Source: Bacillota bacterium
GTDB taxonomy: Bacteria; Bacillota; Sulfobacillia; JACIYH01
Direction: 5' to 3'
DNA length: 64,000 nt
Assembly: GCA_040757085.1 (NCBI GenBank)
Contig: JBFLXJ010000006.1
Location: 39,715 to 103,714 of the forward strand
Positions 8,528 through 18,041 of this stretch are shown here, one piece after another. Within the stretch, counting starts at the first letter, position 1; the number at the start of each line of letters is the position of its first letter. Below the pieces are notes generated by a model that was not told where the DNA came from, searched no databases, and worked only from the letters and a program-made list of their open reading frames with translations. Made by a program: the position numbers and the translations under genes.

Positions 8528-10351
8528 ATGCCGACGAACAGCACGCTGGAGCAGGCGGTGGTACTTTTATCCGGCAACGAAGCCATCGCCCGGGGCGCTT
8601 ACGAGGCTGGGGTGGCAGTGGCAGCTGGTTACCCCGGTACCCCCAGCACCGAAATCATCGAAGCACTGGTGAGGTACCCAGACATATGGGTCCAGTGGTC
8701 CCCAAACGAGAAGGTGGCCCTGGAGGTGGTCATAGGGGCGTCCTTCGCGGGCGCTCGCACCCTGGTGGCGATGAAGCACGTCGGGCTGAACGTGGCCGCC
8801 GACCCCTTCCTGACCTTTTGCTATATGTCCACAAACGGCGGCACCGTCATCGTGTCTGCGGATGACCCGGGCATGCACTCGTCGCAAAACGAACAGGACA
8901 ACCGCCAGTACGGTCGTATGGCCCGTACTCCGGTGCTGGTGCCTTCCGACAGCCAGGAGGCAAAGAGCTTTACGGAAGCTGCTTTCGACATTTCCGAGCG
9001 GTTTGCCACCCCTGTCATCCTGCGCAGCACCACCCGCCTGTCCCATGGCCGCAGCCCGGTCAAACTGGGGGTGAGGAAGGAAGCGGCACGCCGTCTGGCG
9101 TTTGAACGCAACCCGGAGCGGTTTGTCACGCTGCCCGCTCACGCCCGCAGTTGGCACCCGCGCGTGGAAGAGCGGCTCGACGCTCTCCGCCAGTTCGCGG
9201 AGGACTGCCCCTTCAACAGGCTGGAGTGGGGCAGCAAGGAAATCGGATTCGTCACCGGCGGAGTCGCGTATCAGTACGTGAAGGAGGCGTTCCCGGAAGC
9301 CTCGGTGCTGAAGCTGGGCCTTGCCTACCCCATACCCCGGGAGCTGATCCGCAGATTTGCCTCTGAGGTGAGGTACCTGTTCGTGGTGGAGGAAGGCGAC
9401 CCATTCTGGGAGGAACTCATCCTGGCCCAGGGGGTTAAGGTCGCCGGGCAGGGAGTTGCCGGGCCGTGCGTGTTCCCGCGGGTGGGCGAACTTTCGGTGG
9501 AGATCGTGCGCAGTGCGGTGAAAGAGTTCCTGGGCGCCGGTAGCGCTTCTGCCTCAGCGGGCGACCGGCAGGCTCGGGCAGGAAAAGGCGCGGCCGAAAC
9601 GGTTTCGCTGCCGGCGCGGCCTCCCGTGCTCTGCCCGGGGTGCCCGCACCGGGGCGTCTTTTACGTCCTGGCCAAGCACCACCTCATCGCCACCGGCGAC
9701 ATAGGTTGCTATACCCTGGGGGCAGCTCCTCCCTTCAACAACATCGATACCTGCACCTGCATGGGATCATCTATAGGGCACGCTCTCGGACTGGAAAAGG
9801 CACTCGGACGGGAATTCTCGCGCAGGGCGGTGGCGGTGATCGGGGACTCCACGTTCGTCCACTCCGGCATCGCTCCCCTCATCGACGTGGTCTACAACCG
9901 GGGTACCGTCACCGTGATCATCCTGGACAACGGTACCACCGCCATGACGGGACATCAGGGGCACCCCGCTTCCGGCTGGGATGCCCGCCGGCAGCCGGCC
10001 CCGCGCATCGACCTGGAAGCCCTGTGCCGTGCGTGCGGGGTGAACGACGTCCAGGTGGTTGACTCCTACGACCTCAAGGCGGTAGAGAGGGCGATCAAGG
10101 CGGCGGTGGCCCGCGAGGAACCGTCGGTGGTCATCGCCCGGCGCCCGTGCGTCCTGCTTCCGGGTATGCGCAAGCCGCCCATCCGGTTCCTCCCCGAAAA
10201 GTGCATTGACTGCGGGGCGTGCTTCCGCTTAGGCTGCCCTGCACTGGAGAAAAACGGCAGGCGGCCCCGGCTCAACGAGGTGCTGTGCACGGGTTGCCTC
10301 ATGTGCGTACAGCTCTGCAAACCGGGGGCCCTGATAGCTCAGGAGGCTTGA
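8528..10351 (+). CDS. iorA: indolepyruvate:ferredoxin oxidoreductase, alpha subunit
   Basis: Thiamine-diphosphate enzyme that oxidatively decarboxylates aryl (or branched) 2-oxoacids to acyl-CoA, reducing ferredoxin. The 607 residues match IorA. The N-terminal pyrimidine-binding half starts AVVLLSGNEAIARGAYEAG. The ThDP-binding half has CPGCPHRGVFY, GDIGCYTLGA and GDSTFVHSG. The C-terminus carries two [4Fe-4S] motifs (CIDCGACFRLGCP and CTGCLMCVQLC). The start is ATG 8528 with GGAGGTG upstream. It is followed directly by iorB and an ADP-forming acyl-CoA synthetase, giving a peptide-fermentation route from aromatic amino acids to ATP. Confidence 0.93.
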   Translation: MPTNSTLEQAVVLLSGNEAIARGAYEAGVAVAAGYPGTPSTEIIEALVRYPDIWVQWSPNEKVALEVVIGASFAGARTLVAMKHVGLNVAADPFLTFCYMSTNGGTVIVSADDPGMHSSQNEQDNRQYGRMARTPVLVPSDSQEAKSFTEAAFDISERFATPVILRSTTRLSHGRSPVKLGVRKEAARRLAFERNPERFVTLPAHARSWHPRVEERLDALRQFAEDCPFNRLEWGSKEIGFVTGGVAYQYVKEAFPEASVLKLGLAYPIPRELIRRFASEVRYLFVVEEGDPFWEELILAQGVKVAGQGVAGPCVFPRVGELSVEIVRSAVKEFLGAGSASASAGDRQARAGKGAAETVSLPARPPVLCPGCPHRGVFYVLAKHHLIATGDIGCYTLGAAPPFNNIDTCTCMGSSIGHALGLEKALGREFSRRAVAVIGDSTFVHSGIAPLIDVVYNRGTVTVIILDNGTTAMTGHQGHPASGWDARRQPAPRIDLEALCRACGVNDVQVVDSYDLKAVERAIKAAVAREEPSVVIARRPCVLLPGMRKPPIRFLPEKCIDCGACFRLGCPALEKNGRRPRLNEVLCTGCLMCVQLCKPGALIAQEA

Positions 10352-10354
10352 ACC

Positions 10355-10987
10355 ATGGTGGAAGTGACATCCCGCAGCCGGCCGGAACGCATAGACAACG
10401 TCGTCATCGCCAGCGTCGGTGGCCAGGGCGGCATTCTGGCCACCCGTATCCTTGCCTCCCTGTTCCTCAACCAGGGCTGGGAGGTCAAGACCTCGGAAGT
10501 ACACGGCATGGCCCAGCGAGGAGGTAGCGTGGAAACTCATGTGCGCCGCGGCCAGAGGGTGCATTCGCCCCTCGTCCCGCGGGGGGAAGCGGATCTCCTC
10601 CTGGCCCTCGAGCAGTTGGAGGGCCTGCGCTACCTGCCCTGGCTGCGTCCGGGCGGGCTGTGCGTTTGCAGCACCGAACGCATCGCCCCCGTGAGCGTGA
10701 CCCTGGGGAACCAGGCGTATCCGGGCGAGATCAGGGAGACCCTGGGGCAAACGGTGGGTACCCTTGTATGGGTGGATGCCCTGGGGATCGCCCGGGAGGC
10801 GGGGAACGTACGTGCCGCAAATGTTGCGCTCCTGGGTGCTCTGTCCCCGTTCATCGACGCGTCCGAGCAGGAGTGGCAGGAAGCCATTTGGGCCGACCTT
10901 CCTGAGCGTGTGCGTGCGGTGAACCTGGCTGCCTTCCGGATGGCCAGGGAACTCACCACCGCCGAGATGGGGAGGGGAAAGGCATGA
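10355..10987 (+). CDS. iorB: indolepyruvate:ferredoxin oxidoreductase, beta subunit
   Basis: The 210-residue gamma-domain partner of IorA (2-oxoacid:acceptor oxidoreductase gamma family). It begins with IASVGGQGGILATRILA, the CoA/structural domain signature, followed by EVHGMAQRGGSVETHVR, both typical of IorB. ATG 10355 has CAGGAGG upstream and lies three bases after the iorA stop. The stop overlaps the next gene's ATG (ATGA at 10984), so the operon is tightly coupled. Confidence 0.93.
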   Translation: MVEVTSRSRPERIDNVVIASVGGQGGILATRILASLFLNQGWEVKTSEVHGMAQRGGSVETHVRRGQRVHSPLVPRGEADLLLALEQLEGLRYLPWLRPGGLCVCSTERIAPVSVTLGNQAYPGEIRETLGQTVGTLVWVDALGIAREAGNVRAANVALLGALSPFIDASEQEWQEAIWADLPERVRAVNLAAFRMARELTTAEMGRGKA

Positions 10988-12483
10988 GGGGCCTGGACGC
11001 CTTCTTTGCCCCGCGCACGGTGGCGGTGGTGGGGGCATCGCGCGACCCGACGAAAATAGGGCACCTGGTGTTGCAGTACCTTTTGGAGAGCGAGGCCCGG
11101 GTTTTTCCCGTGAACCCTTCCGCCAGCGAGATACTCGGGCAGCCGTGCTACCCCGACCTGGCCTCCATCCCCGCAGAGGTGGACCTGGCGGTGCTGGCGG
11201 TGCCTGCCCCGGCCACGGTAACCATGGTCCGGGAGTGCGTGAAAAAGGGCGTCAGGGCGATAATCGCCCAGGCGTCGGGGTTCGGTGAAACTGGAGAGGA
11301 AGGCAGGCGGCTGGAACGCGAGATCAAGGAAATACTCGCCGCCGCGCCCGGCGGGCGGCGCCCCCGCCTTCTGGGGCCCAATACCCTGGGAGTGTACGTC
11401 CCCGCACGGAGGCTGGACACCACGTTTACGGTGCGGGAACGCAGCCCCCGGCCGGGCCCCGGCGACATAGCATTCATATCTCAGAGCGGTGCCACCGCCG
11501 TGTGCATCATGGAAGCCGCCGCATCCATGGGGGTGGGCCTCTCCGCGTTCGTGGGTATCGGGAACAAGCTGGACGTGGACGAGAACGAGCTGCTCGATTA
11601 CTTCGCCGCCGACCCCTCCACGCGCGCTATCGCCATGTATCTGGAGAGCTTCAGCGATGGGCGTGGCTTCCTCGAGAGGTGCCGCCGTATCACCCCCCGC
11701 AAGCCGGTGGTGGTCCTCAAAGCCGGCCGGTCGGCATCGGGGGCAAAAGCCGCTGCCTTGCACACCGGGTCACTGGCCGGCTCCGATCGCGTGGTAGAGG
11801 GAGCGCTCCGCCAGGTAGGAGCCTGCCGCGCCTACGATGAGGAAGAGCTCGTGGACCTGGCCCGGGCCCTGGGCCACGGCCGCCCCCTGGCTGGCAAGCG
11901 AGTTGCCGTACTCACCACTGCCGGGGGCCTGGGTGTGATCCTCACCGACCTGCTCGAATCCCCGGACCGGGGAGCGGGATTGGAACTGGCCACCATATCT
12001 GAGCAGGGCAAGGCCCGCCTGCGGTCCCTGCTCGTCCCCTTCGCCTCCGTGCATAACCCCATCGACCTCACGGCAAACGCGAGCAACGAGCATTATGCCG
12101 CCAGCCTGGAGGTACTGGAGGCGGAAGAAGGAGTAGACGCCATCCTGTGCGTGATGCAGTTTCAGAGCCCATACGTGGACGACCGATTGGCTCGGACCAT
12201 CGTAGACTGGTTCCACTGTGGTCCCAAGCCGATGGTGGTGGTGTCCATCGGGGGTGAACTGTCCCAGCGCGGTTTGCGGCAGGTGGTGGAGGCTCGGGTC
12301 CCCGCCTATCCCTCCTTGTGGAGGGCAGCGCGTGCGCTGGCCGCCCTGTACGAGCGGGGTCGCTACCTGGCCCGGTGCGGAATCGAGCTCGTCCGACCCG
12401 AAGAGACCGCTGGCCGGGAATACGTGGCGGCTACCACCACACCGGCCACCGGCCCAAACCACGGAGGGTCTGACCATGAGTGA
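10984..12483 (+). CDS. acdA: acetate/acyl-CoA ligase (ADP-forming), alpha subunit (CoA-binding)
   Basis: Alpha subunit of an ADP-forming acyl-CoA synthetase that converts acyl-CoA + ADP + Pi to acid + CoA + ATP. Its 499 residues contain an N-terminal CoA-binding Rossmann domain (RTVAVVGASRDPTKIGH), succinyl-CoA-synthetase-like domains with LGPNTLGV and SQSGATAV, and the LHTGSLAGSD motif that corresponds to the SHTG-type motif of the family. It overlaps iorB by four bases. With IorAB upstream it should capture the energy of aryl-acetyl-CoA. The beta subunit is a separate gene immediately downstream. Confidence 0.88.
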   Translation: MRGLDAFFAPRTVAVVGASRDPTKIGHLVLQYLLESEARVFPVNPSASEILGQPCYPDLASIPAEVDLAVLAVPAPATVTMVRECVKKGVRAIIAQASGFGETGEEGRRLEREIKEILAAAPGGRRPRLLGPNTLGVYVPARRLDTTFTVRERSPRPGPGDIAFISQSGATAVCIMEAAASMGVGLSAFVGIGNKLDVDENELLDYFAADPSTRAIAMYLESFSDGRGFLERCRRITPRKPVVVLKAGRSASGAKAAALHTGSLAGSDRVVEGALRQVGACRAYDEEELVDLARALGHGRPLAGKRVAVLTTAGGLGVILTDLLESPDRGAGLELATISEQGKARLRSLLVPFASVHNPIDLTANASNEHYAASLEVLEAEEGVDAILCVMQFQSPYVDDRLARTIVDWFHCGPKPMVVVSIGGELSQRGLRQVVEARVPAYPSLWRAARALAALYERGRYLARCGIELVRPEETAGREYVAATTTPATGPNHGGSDHE

Positions 12484-13162
12484 CGCCAGGCAGCAAATAC
12501 GGAGTGGTCATCCCCTGGCCGAGCACCAGGTCAAGGAATTGCTCGCCGGCTACGGGGTCTCGGTACCCGCACGCGTCGTACTGGCTCCCGGCGCCGGAGA
12601 CCTTATCCCCAGCCTGCCATTCCCCTACCCCGTGGTGGTAAAAGTATCCGACCCAGAAATCCTGCACAAGACGGACCTGGGGGGCGTGCGCCTGGGAATC
12701 CGTGATGAGGCGGAACTGGAGCAGGCCCTGACGGAGATGAGGGCCAGGTTCCCAGGGAAGGTCCTCATGGTGGAGGCCCAGGAACCCCCCGGCGTGGAAG
12801 CGATCGTGGGTCTGATCCACGACCCCACCTTTGGCCCGTCCGTCATGCTCGGTGTGGGCGGAGTCTTCACCGAACTGTACCAGGACGTAGCATTCCGCGT
12901 GGTGCCGATTACGGAGGCCGACGCCCGCGACATGATCTCCCAGCTACGTGCCCGCCGCCTGTTCGAGGGATTTCGCGGCATCAGGGCCAGCCAGGAAGCC
13001 CTGGTTTCCGTATTGTGCGCTGTGTCCCGCCTGGCGGAAGAACTGGGATCTTACATCGAGCAAATGGACCTTAATCCCGTGATCGTCCACGCCGACCGTG
13101 CGGTGGTCGTGGACGCCAAGCTGCGAGTAGCAGACAAGCGGACTGCTTCTTACGGCGCTTAG
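12476..13162 (+). CDS. acdB: acetate/acyl-CoA ligase (ADP-forming), beta subunit (ATP-grasp)
   Basis: The 228-residue ATP-grasp subunit of the ADP-forming synthetase. Motifs are KVSDPEILHKTDLGGVRLG near residue 55, MVEAQEPPGVEAIVG, VMLGVGGVFTELYQDVAFR, and the C-terminal MDLNPVIVH. ATG 12476 overlaps the end of acdA (stop 12481-12483) and has GGAGGGT upstream. Many bacteria carry a fused alpha-beta protein; here the subunits are separate, as in many archaea. Together with acdA and iorAB it forms one transcription unit. Confidence 0.88.
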   Translation: MSDARQQIRSGHPLAEHQVKELLAGYGVSVPARVVLAPGAGDLIPSLPFPYPVVVKVSDPEILHKTDLGGVRLGIRDEAELEQALTEMRARFPGKVLMVEAQEPPGVEAIVGLIHDPTFGPSVMLGVGGVFTELYQDVAFRVVPITEADARDMISQLRARRLFEGFRGIRASQEALVSVLCAVSRLAEELGSYIEQMDLNPVIVHADRAVVVDAKLRVADKRTASYGA

Positions 13163-13264
13163 GTACGCGACCGCGCGCGTGGCGCGGGGGCGAGAGTTGG
13201 CGCAGGCACAAGGGCAGGAGTTGGCGCAGGCACGCCGAACTCATACCGTGGGGCAGCTTTCGCC

Positions 13265-13966
13265 ATGGTCGATGGGAGACGCGTCCTGGAGCGCTGGACA
13301 GACGAGCAGGTCTGGGAGATACCGCTGACGCTCGACGAGCAGGAAGAGAACGCCTTCTGCCGGAAGGCTACCCGCGTATTTTACCCTCGCGGGCACGTGA
13401 TCTTCGCTCCGGGCGACGAAGCGGGACGCGTCTATTTTATCCACACGGGCGTGGTGAAGATTTGCTGGCTGTCGCCCCGCGGCCACGCAGTTACCATGGC
13501 TATCCGCTATCCCAGGGAGCTGTTCGGCCTGGCAGAAGCTCTGTGCTGCCTGGACAGGAAGTGTTACGCCCAGGCCCTCGAGAACACCGAATGCTATGTG
13601 ATTCGGAGGCCCGAGTTCGAGCTGTTGTTGAGAGAAGAGCCAGATCTCTGTTTGAAGGTGGCCCGGGTGCTGGCAGCAAGGCTCAGGCAGGCCCAGCTGA
13701 GCATTTGTGATTTCGTGCGCTATCAGGTGCCGGCCCGGCTGGCTCTGCTGTTGCTCCGGCTGGCATACCAGCACGGGACCCCCAGCAAAGAGGGGATAGA
13801 ACTCCGCTGGAGCTTGACCCATCAGGAGATCGCGTTTATGGTGGGAGCTTCGCGGCAGAGCGTGACCTCTGCCTTTAACGCATTCAAGAAGCACAGGCTG
13901 ATCCGTGTGGAGCGCGACCGCGTACAGATTCTCAATCCGCAGGCTCTTGCGGAATGGATAACCTGA
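13265..13966 (+). CDS. Crp/Fnr-family transcriptional regulator
   Basis: A 233-residue regulator with an N-terminal cyclic-nucleotide-binding-like beta barrel (YPRGHVIFAPGDEAGRVYF) and a C-terminal winged helix (LTHQEIAFMVGASRQSVTSA). It has Cys residues at about 37, 76, 97-98 and 104, but not in the spacing of the N-terminal Fnr Fe-S cluster, so the effector is open. It lies 100 bases after the iorAB-acdAB operon and upstream of the SLC13/Apr-like operon, so it may control either. No obvious TTGAT-N4-ATCAA site was found nearby. Confidence 0.85.
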   Translation: MVDGRRVLERWTDEQVWEIPLTLDEQEENAFCRKATRVFYPRGHVIFAPGDEAGRVYFIHTGVVKICWLSPRGHAVTMAIRYPRELFGLAEALCCLDRKCYAQALENTECYVIRRPEFELLLREEPDLCLKVARVLAARLRQAQLSICDFVRYQVPARLALLLLRLAYQHGTPSKEGIELRWSLTHQEIAFMVGASRQSVTSAFNAFKKHRLIRVERDRVQILNPQALAEWIT

Positions 13967-14214
13967 GCCGCGCTGTTGCAGGCGCGGAGGAAGAGAGCTG
14001 CGGCAGGCAAGTCGGGTCGTGCCTCCGCGGCAGCTACTGACGGCTGGGCGACAGATCTTCTGTCGTCCATATGACTATCTGGGGGTCAGGTTCGGGACAG
14101 AAAAGGCGGGCCTCCCGTGGTACCGTACCCTCGAGAATCATTTCACAAGGAAAGGGGGGACCGCGGGGCGGGCTGCAAGTTGTTTCGCTCGGACAGCTGA
14201 TTGATAACCGGGTA

Positions 14215-14235
14215 CACCTCACACCACGGGAGGTG
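14215..14235 (+). promoter_or_regulatory. hairpin overlapping the ribosome binding site of the SLC13 gene
   Basis: CACCTC at 14215-14220 pairs with GAGGTG at 14230-14235. The right arm is the Shine-Dalgarno of the transporter whose GTG starts at 14244. The short stem could lower translation initiation. It is only six base pairs, so its role is uncertain. Confidence 0.3.
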
Positions 14236-14243
14236 AGCTAAAG

Positions 14244-15695
14244 GTGCCGGAGCATGAGGATAAGGAAGGAATTCAACAGCGGAGGCGCGTTACAGCGCTG
14301 ATAGCGGCATTTCTGTTGTTGTTCGGCCTGCACTTCGCTCCGCCTCTAGCAGGCTTGAAGCCCCAGGGGCAAACGGTCCTGGGCGTTTTCCTGTGGTTCA
14401 TCGTCTGCATGATATTCGACGCACTCCCCAAGGCCGTTATCGGGCTGGGGGCCCCCATGCTGGTGGTGGTACTGGCCAGGTTCAAGATAGCCGATGCATT
14501 CTCGGCATTCACGGGTAACGAGTTCTTTCTGGCTGCCGGAGCCTTCGTGTACGCCGCGATCATGATGGGCACCCCACTGGGGAGGCGCATAGCACTGGGG
14601 ATAACCAACGCCCTGCGTTCCACGCGGGCAACCAGGATTTTGCTGGGCCTGTCGCTGTCGGATGTGGCCATAGGCGGGGTTCTGCCCACGGTCAGCGAAA
14701 CCGCGCTATTCCTTCCCATAGCCCAGGGTGTGACGTCGCTGATGCGGGGGAAAGAGGATTTGCCGGAAAGCCGGCGGATACGCACTGCCCTGCTGCTCAC
14801 GATCACTGGCCTGGTGCCTCTCTTCACAGGTCCGCTCATCCTGACCAGTCACTTCCCCAACATCATGCTGGTGGGAAACCTTGCCGATACCCAGCACATC
14901 TACCTTTCCTGGGCAGACTGGTTTCTACTCAACCTGCCCCTCTGGGGTTTGCTGCCTATCCTGTACTTCTACGTGGTACGCTACTTCCGGCTCAGCGGTC
15001 TGGAAATCCCGGGGGCTGACGTAGAACTACCCAAGATGAAGAAAGAACTGGGGAGGATCACTTGGCCGGAAATTTGGGCTCTTGCCTGCCTGTCATTAGG
15101 GCTTTTCCTGTGGATCACCGAAGGTACTCTCCACAGCGTGAAGACGGGTATGGTGGCCTTGATAGTCGTAATGCTGGCATTTCTGCCCTTCGGAAGGCTG
15201 AACTTCGACCAGATATCGCGCTACATCATGTGGGATGTCTGGGTCCTCCTGGGCGGGGCAATCTCGCTGGGCGACGTGCTGTACAAGTCGGGGGTAGCGG
15301 GGTGGCTGTCTGGGTTCGTCGTAAATCCCCTCAAGGCTGCAGGTGCTCTCCCCCCGCTCGTGGTCCTCGTGATCCTGGTGTTTGGTTTCCACATAGCGAG
15401 GGCCGGTATCGTCAGCGCTGTGGCCACGGGAGCAGTGTTCATTCCCCTAACCATCGGCATAGCTAAGCAACTGGGCTTCAGCGTTTTGCCGTTCGCGCTC
15501 ATCACCATAAACTGCTTGAGCTATGCCTTCTTTCTGCCCATTTCCATCACTGCGTTCCTGATAGCCTGGGGTGCGTCGGGCACGTCCGGATGGGAAGCCA
15601 TCAAGTTCGGAGTACCCCTCTCCATCATCGCCAACCTGTACGTGATCTTCGTACAGAGTGGTTGGCTGGCCCTTCTCGGCTACCCGCTCCGATGA
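14244..15695 (+). CDS. SLC13/DASS-family anion symporter
   Basis: A 483-residue inner-membrane protein with about a dozen hydrophobic helices. SLC13-like features include the LPTVSETALFLPIAQG repeat region and the C-terminal INCLSYAFFLPISITA segment that corresponds to the second substrate/Na+ site. The family moves sulfate or C4-dicarboxylates. It starts at GTG 14244, eight bases after GGAGGTG. It heads a run of co-directional genes (AprA-like, AprB-like, HdrABC), so it probably imports the electron acceptor or its product. Whether that is sulfate or fumarate/succinate is not decided by the sequence. Confidence 0.82.
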   Translation: MPEHEDKEGIQQRRRVTALIAAFLLLFGLHFAPPLAGLKPQGQTVLGVFLWFIVCMIFDALPKAVIGLGAPMLVVVLARFKIADAFSAFTGNEFFLAAGAFVYAAIMMGTPLGRRIALGITNALRSTRATRILLGLSLSDVAIGGVLPTVSETALFLPIAQGVTSLMRGKEDLPESRRIRTALLLTITGLVPLFTGPLILTSHFPNIMLVGNLADTQHIYLSWADWFLLNLPLWGLLPILYFYVVRYFRLSGLEIPGADVELPKMKKELGRITWPEIWALACLSLGLFLWITEGTLHSVKTGMVALIVVMLAFLPFGRLNFDQISRYIMWDVWVLLGGAISLGDVLYKSGVAGWLSGFVVNPLKAAGALPPLVVLVILVFGFHIARAGIVSAVATGAVFIPLTIGIAKQLGFSVLPFALITINCLSYAFFLPISITAFLIAWGASGTSGWEAIKFGVPLSIIANLYVIFVQSGWLALLGYPLR

Positions 15696-15780
15696 AGGGG
15701 TAGCCAGGAAGGCTGTTTCCGCGCGCGGCCGGAGCGCACGTTCCGTCGTGTGCCCATCCAACTGATAGGAGGGAAGGCAA

Positions 15781-17541
15781 ATGGCTGCTAAGCTGCCCAC
15801 CAGTCTGGAAGAGGTCCCGGAGGTGATTCTGGAGACAGATCTGCTGATAATCGGCGCGGGCAATGCCGGATGTTTTGCCGCCATCGAGGCCAAGAAGCTT
15901 AATCCCAAGCTGAAAGTAACCCTGATCGAGAAGGCGCACATAGATCGCAGCGGTTGTTTGGCCGCCGGGATGGACGCCTTCAATGCCTACATCAAGAAGG
16001 GCCGCACCGTTGAAGAGTTCGTCCGCTGGAGCAGAAGCCAGGCGGGAGGGCTGATCAGGGAAGACCTGACCCTGAGCCTGGCAGAGGTGCTGAACCAACC
16101 CGTCGAAGAGTGGGAGAGATGGGGGCTCCCCATCGATTACGAGGAAGAAGGGGACGAGTACCATACTCGCGGCAAATGGGACATCACCATCAAGGGATCG
16201 GAGATGAAGGTGATCCTGGCCGAGAAGGTGCGGGAACACGGCTGTGAGGTGCTCAACCGGGTGGTGGCCACCAATTACCTGATGGACGGAGACCGGGTGG
16301 TGGGTGCCATGGGGTTTGGCGTCAGGGATGGCAAGTTCTACGCCATCAAGGCCAAGGCCACCATCGTTTCTACCGGGGGCGCAGCCGGCATATACAAGCC
16401 GTACAACGCCGACGGCATCGACAGCCACCACCAGCTCTGGTACTGCCCCTTCAACGTGGGGACCGGATACGCCATGGGGATCAGGGCCGGGGCCGAGATG
16501 ACCACCTTCGAGATGCGCTGGTGTGCAACACGCACCAAGGATTACAACGGACCCATCGACACCATATCCGTAGGGTACAAGACCCCCATGATCAATGCCA
16601 AGGGGGAAAAGATCCTCGAGGAGCGCTACGCCCACCTGGGGGGAGACGCCGCACCCCGGTTTATCCGGGCCAACCTGCCCATGGAGGAGTGGCTGGCCGG
16701 AAGGGGTCCTTGTTACGTCGACACCAGGGGAATGTCCCCCGAGCAGGTGCGGGACATGAAAATCGATTACCTGAACGAAAGGCCCTCCTTCGTGCTCTTC
16801 TTGGCCGCGCGGGGTCAGGATGTCAGCAAGGAGCCTATCGAGATATACGGCAGTGATCCCTACATCGTGGGAGGCCATACCGCCAGCGGATACTGGGTGG
16901 ATATCAAGCGAAGCACCACGTTGCCCGGCCTTTTCGCAGCAGGAGATGTGGCCGGCGGCTGCCCCAACAAGTTCGTGAGCGGGTGTGCTGCCGAAGGCAT
17001 GCTGGCCGCTCGCGGCGCCCTGGAGTTCATCGAGAAGCGCCCCCACCCCGTCACCATCGACATGACCCAGATTGCCGGAGAGAAGGCCAGGGTATTTGCC
17101 CCGGCGATCCGTCAGGTCACCGATGGGGACGGAATCATCCCCAAGGAAATGGAAGAGCGGATGCAGCGCCTGATGGATGAATATGCGGGAGGCGTTCACC
17201 AGTTCTTCCGGATGAACCGCGAGGGCCTGGAATATGCCTTGAAACACCTGCGCATTTTGAAAGACCAGACCAGGTACCTCATCGCCCGCGATCTCCACGA
17301 ACTCATGGAAGCCCATGAGGTGATAGATCGGCTGGACGTGGCCGAGGTCCTGATCCATCACCTGATGTTCCGCGAGGAGACCAGGTGGCCGGGTTGGCAG
17401 ACCAGAACCGACTTCCCGGAGCGTAACGATGAGAGGTTCGATTGCTTCGTTAACTCCCGGCGTGATCCCGCCACCGGTGAAATACAGGTGTTCACAAGGC
17501 CATACGAGCAAATAGTGCCGGGGGACCGGTACCAGCCGTAG
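15781..17541 (+). CDS. adenylylsulfate-reductase-like flavoprotein (AprA/FrdA superfamily)
   Basis: 586-residue FAD protein of the fumarate-reductase/APS-reductase superfamily. FAD motif LLIIGAGNAGCFAAIEA is near residue 22, then HIDRSGCLAAGMDAFNAYI, a segment specific to the AprA side of the family. GAEMTTFEMRWCATRTKD and YIVGGHTASGYWVD align with regions holding the substrate Arg and His of true AprA. The C-terminal VSGCAAEGMLAARGAL completes the FAD site. It is shorter than the roughly 640-660 residues usual for AprA. RBS GGAGGGAAGGCAA precedes ATG 15781. The AprB-like gene follows. No sat or dsr genes are in the window, so APS may not be the substrate. Confidence 0.75.
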   Translation: MAAKLPTSLEEVPEVILETDLLIIGAGNAGCFAAIEAKKLNPKLKVTLIEKAHIDRSGCLAAGMDAFNAYIKKGRTVEEFVRWSRSQAGGLIREDLTLSLAEVLNQPVEEWERWGLPIDYEEEGDEYHTRGKWDITIKGSEMKVILAEKVREHGCEVLNRVVATNYLMDGDRVVGAMGFGVRDGKFYAIKAKATIVSTGGAAGIYKPYNADGIDSHHQLWYCPFNVGTGYAMGIRAGAEMTTFEMRWCATRTKDYNGPIDTISVGYKTPMINAKGEKILEERYAHLGGDAAPRFIRANLPMEEWLAGRGPCYVDTRGMSPEQVRDMKIDYLNERPSFVLFLAARGQDVSKEPIEIYGSDPYIVGGHTASGYWVDIKRSTTLPGLFAAGDVAGGCPNKFVSGCAAEGMLAARGALEFIEKRPHPVTIDMTQIAGEKARVFAPAIRQVTDGDGIIPKEMEERMQRLMDEYAGGVHQFFRMNREGLEYALKHLRILKDQTRYLIARDLHELMEAHEVIDRLDVAEVLIHHLMFREETRWPGWQTRTDFPERNDERFDCFVNSRRDPATGEIQVFTRPYEQIVPGDRYQP

Positions 17542-17595
17542 TTCGGTGGCCCAGCGTCGCAGAAGGCAAACCACGGGCGTGGGAGGGAACGGAAA

Positions 17596-17919
17596 ATGCC
17601 GCCCAGAGTCAATGTGGAAAAGTGCGACGGGTGCAAGGCAGAAAAGGAACCCTTGTGCGAGCAGATATGTCCAGGGGACCTGATGACCCTGAACAGGGAG
17701 ACCAACAAGGCGTACTGCAGGTCTCCCCGGGATTGCTGGGACTGTATGTCCTGCGTCAAGATATGCCCCCAGGGGGCGCTGGAAACCAGGTTGCCCTATC
17801 AATTGGGCTACTACCGTGCCAGGCTCATTCCTCTCATGGGCACCAACAAGATCACCTGGACCTGCGTAGACATTCACGGCCAGGCAGAACGGTTCGTGGT
17901 CAAGGTCCGCAACGAGTAA
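17596..17919 (+). CDS. AprB-like ferredoxin, short form
   Basis: 107 residues with two [4Fe-4S] motifs: CDGCKAEKEPLCEQICPGD at the N-terminus and CWDCMSCVKICPQG in the middle. The continuation (MGTNKITWTCVDIHG) resembles the AprB region after its clusters, but the protein stops where AprB normally continues with a C-terminal tail that wraps AprA. ATG 17596 has GGGAGGGAA upstream. It should form the electron-entry subunit for the upstream flavoprotein and take electrons from the HdrABC-type module downstream. Confidence 0.78.
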   Translation: MPPRVNVEKCDGCKAEKEPLCEQICPGDLMTLNRETNKAYCRSPRDCWDCMSCVKICPQGALETRLPYQLGYYRARLIPLMGTNKITWTCVDIHGQAERFVVKVRNE

Positions 17920-18041
17920 CTGCGTGAAGGGGCAAGGGGTTGGGCAGGGTCCGGCCTGGGCGGGAGGATGCTGCCCAACCCTCAGCCATTCTAACAGGAC
18001 CGCCCCCATGAACCGGCGTGCGGGGCAGGGAGGAAGTCCAA

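Noticed and set aside
13194..13233. Two copies of a 16-base direct repeat (GAGTTGGCGCAGGCAC) before the Crp/Fnr gene
   Set aside because: Only two copies 24 bases apart with no palindromic character; more likely a small duplication than an operator or array.
15625..18009. Long open frame antisense to the AprA-like and AprB-like genes
   Set aside because: The sense strand has diagnostic FAD and Fe-S motifs; the antisense protein is His/Pro/Gly-rich with none.
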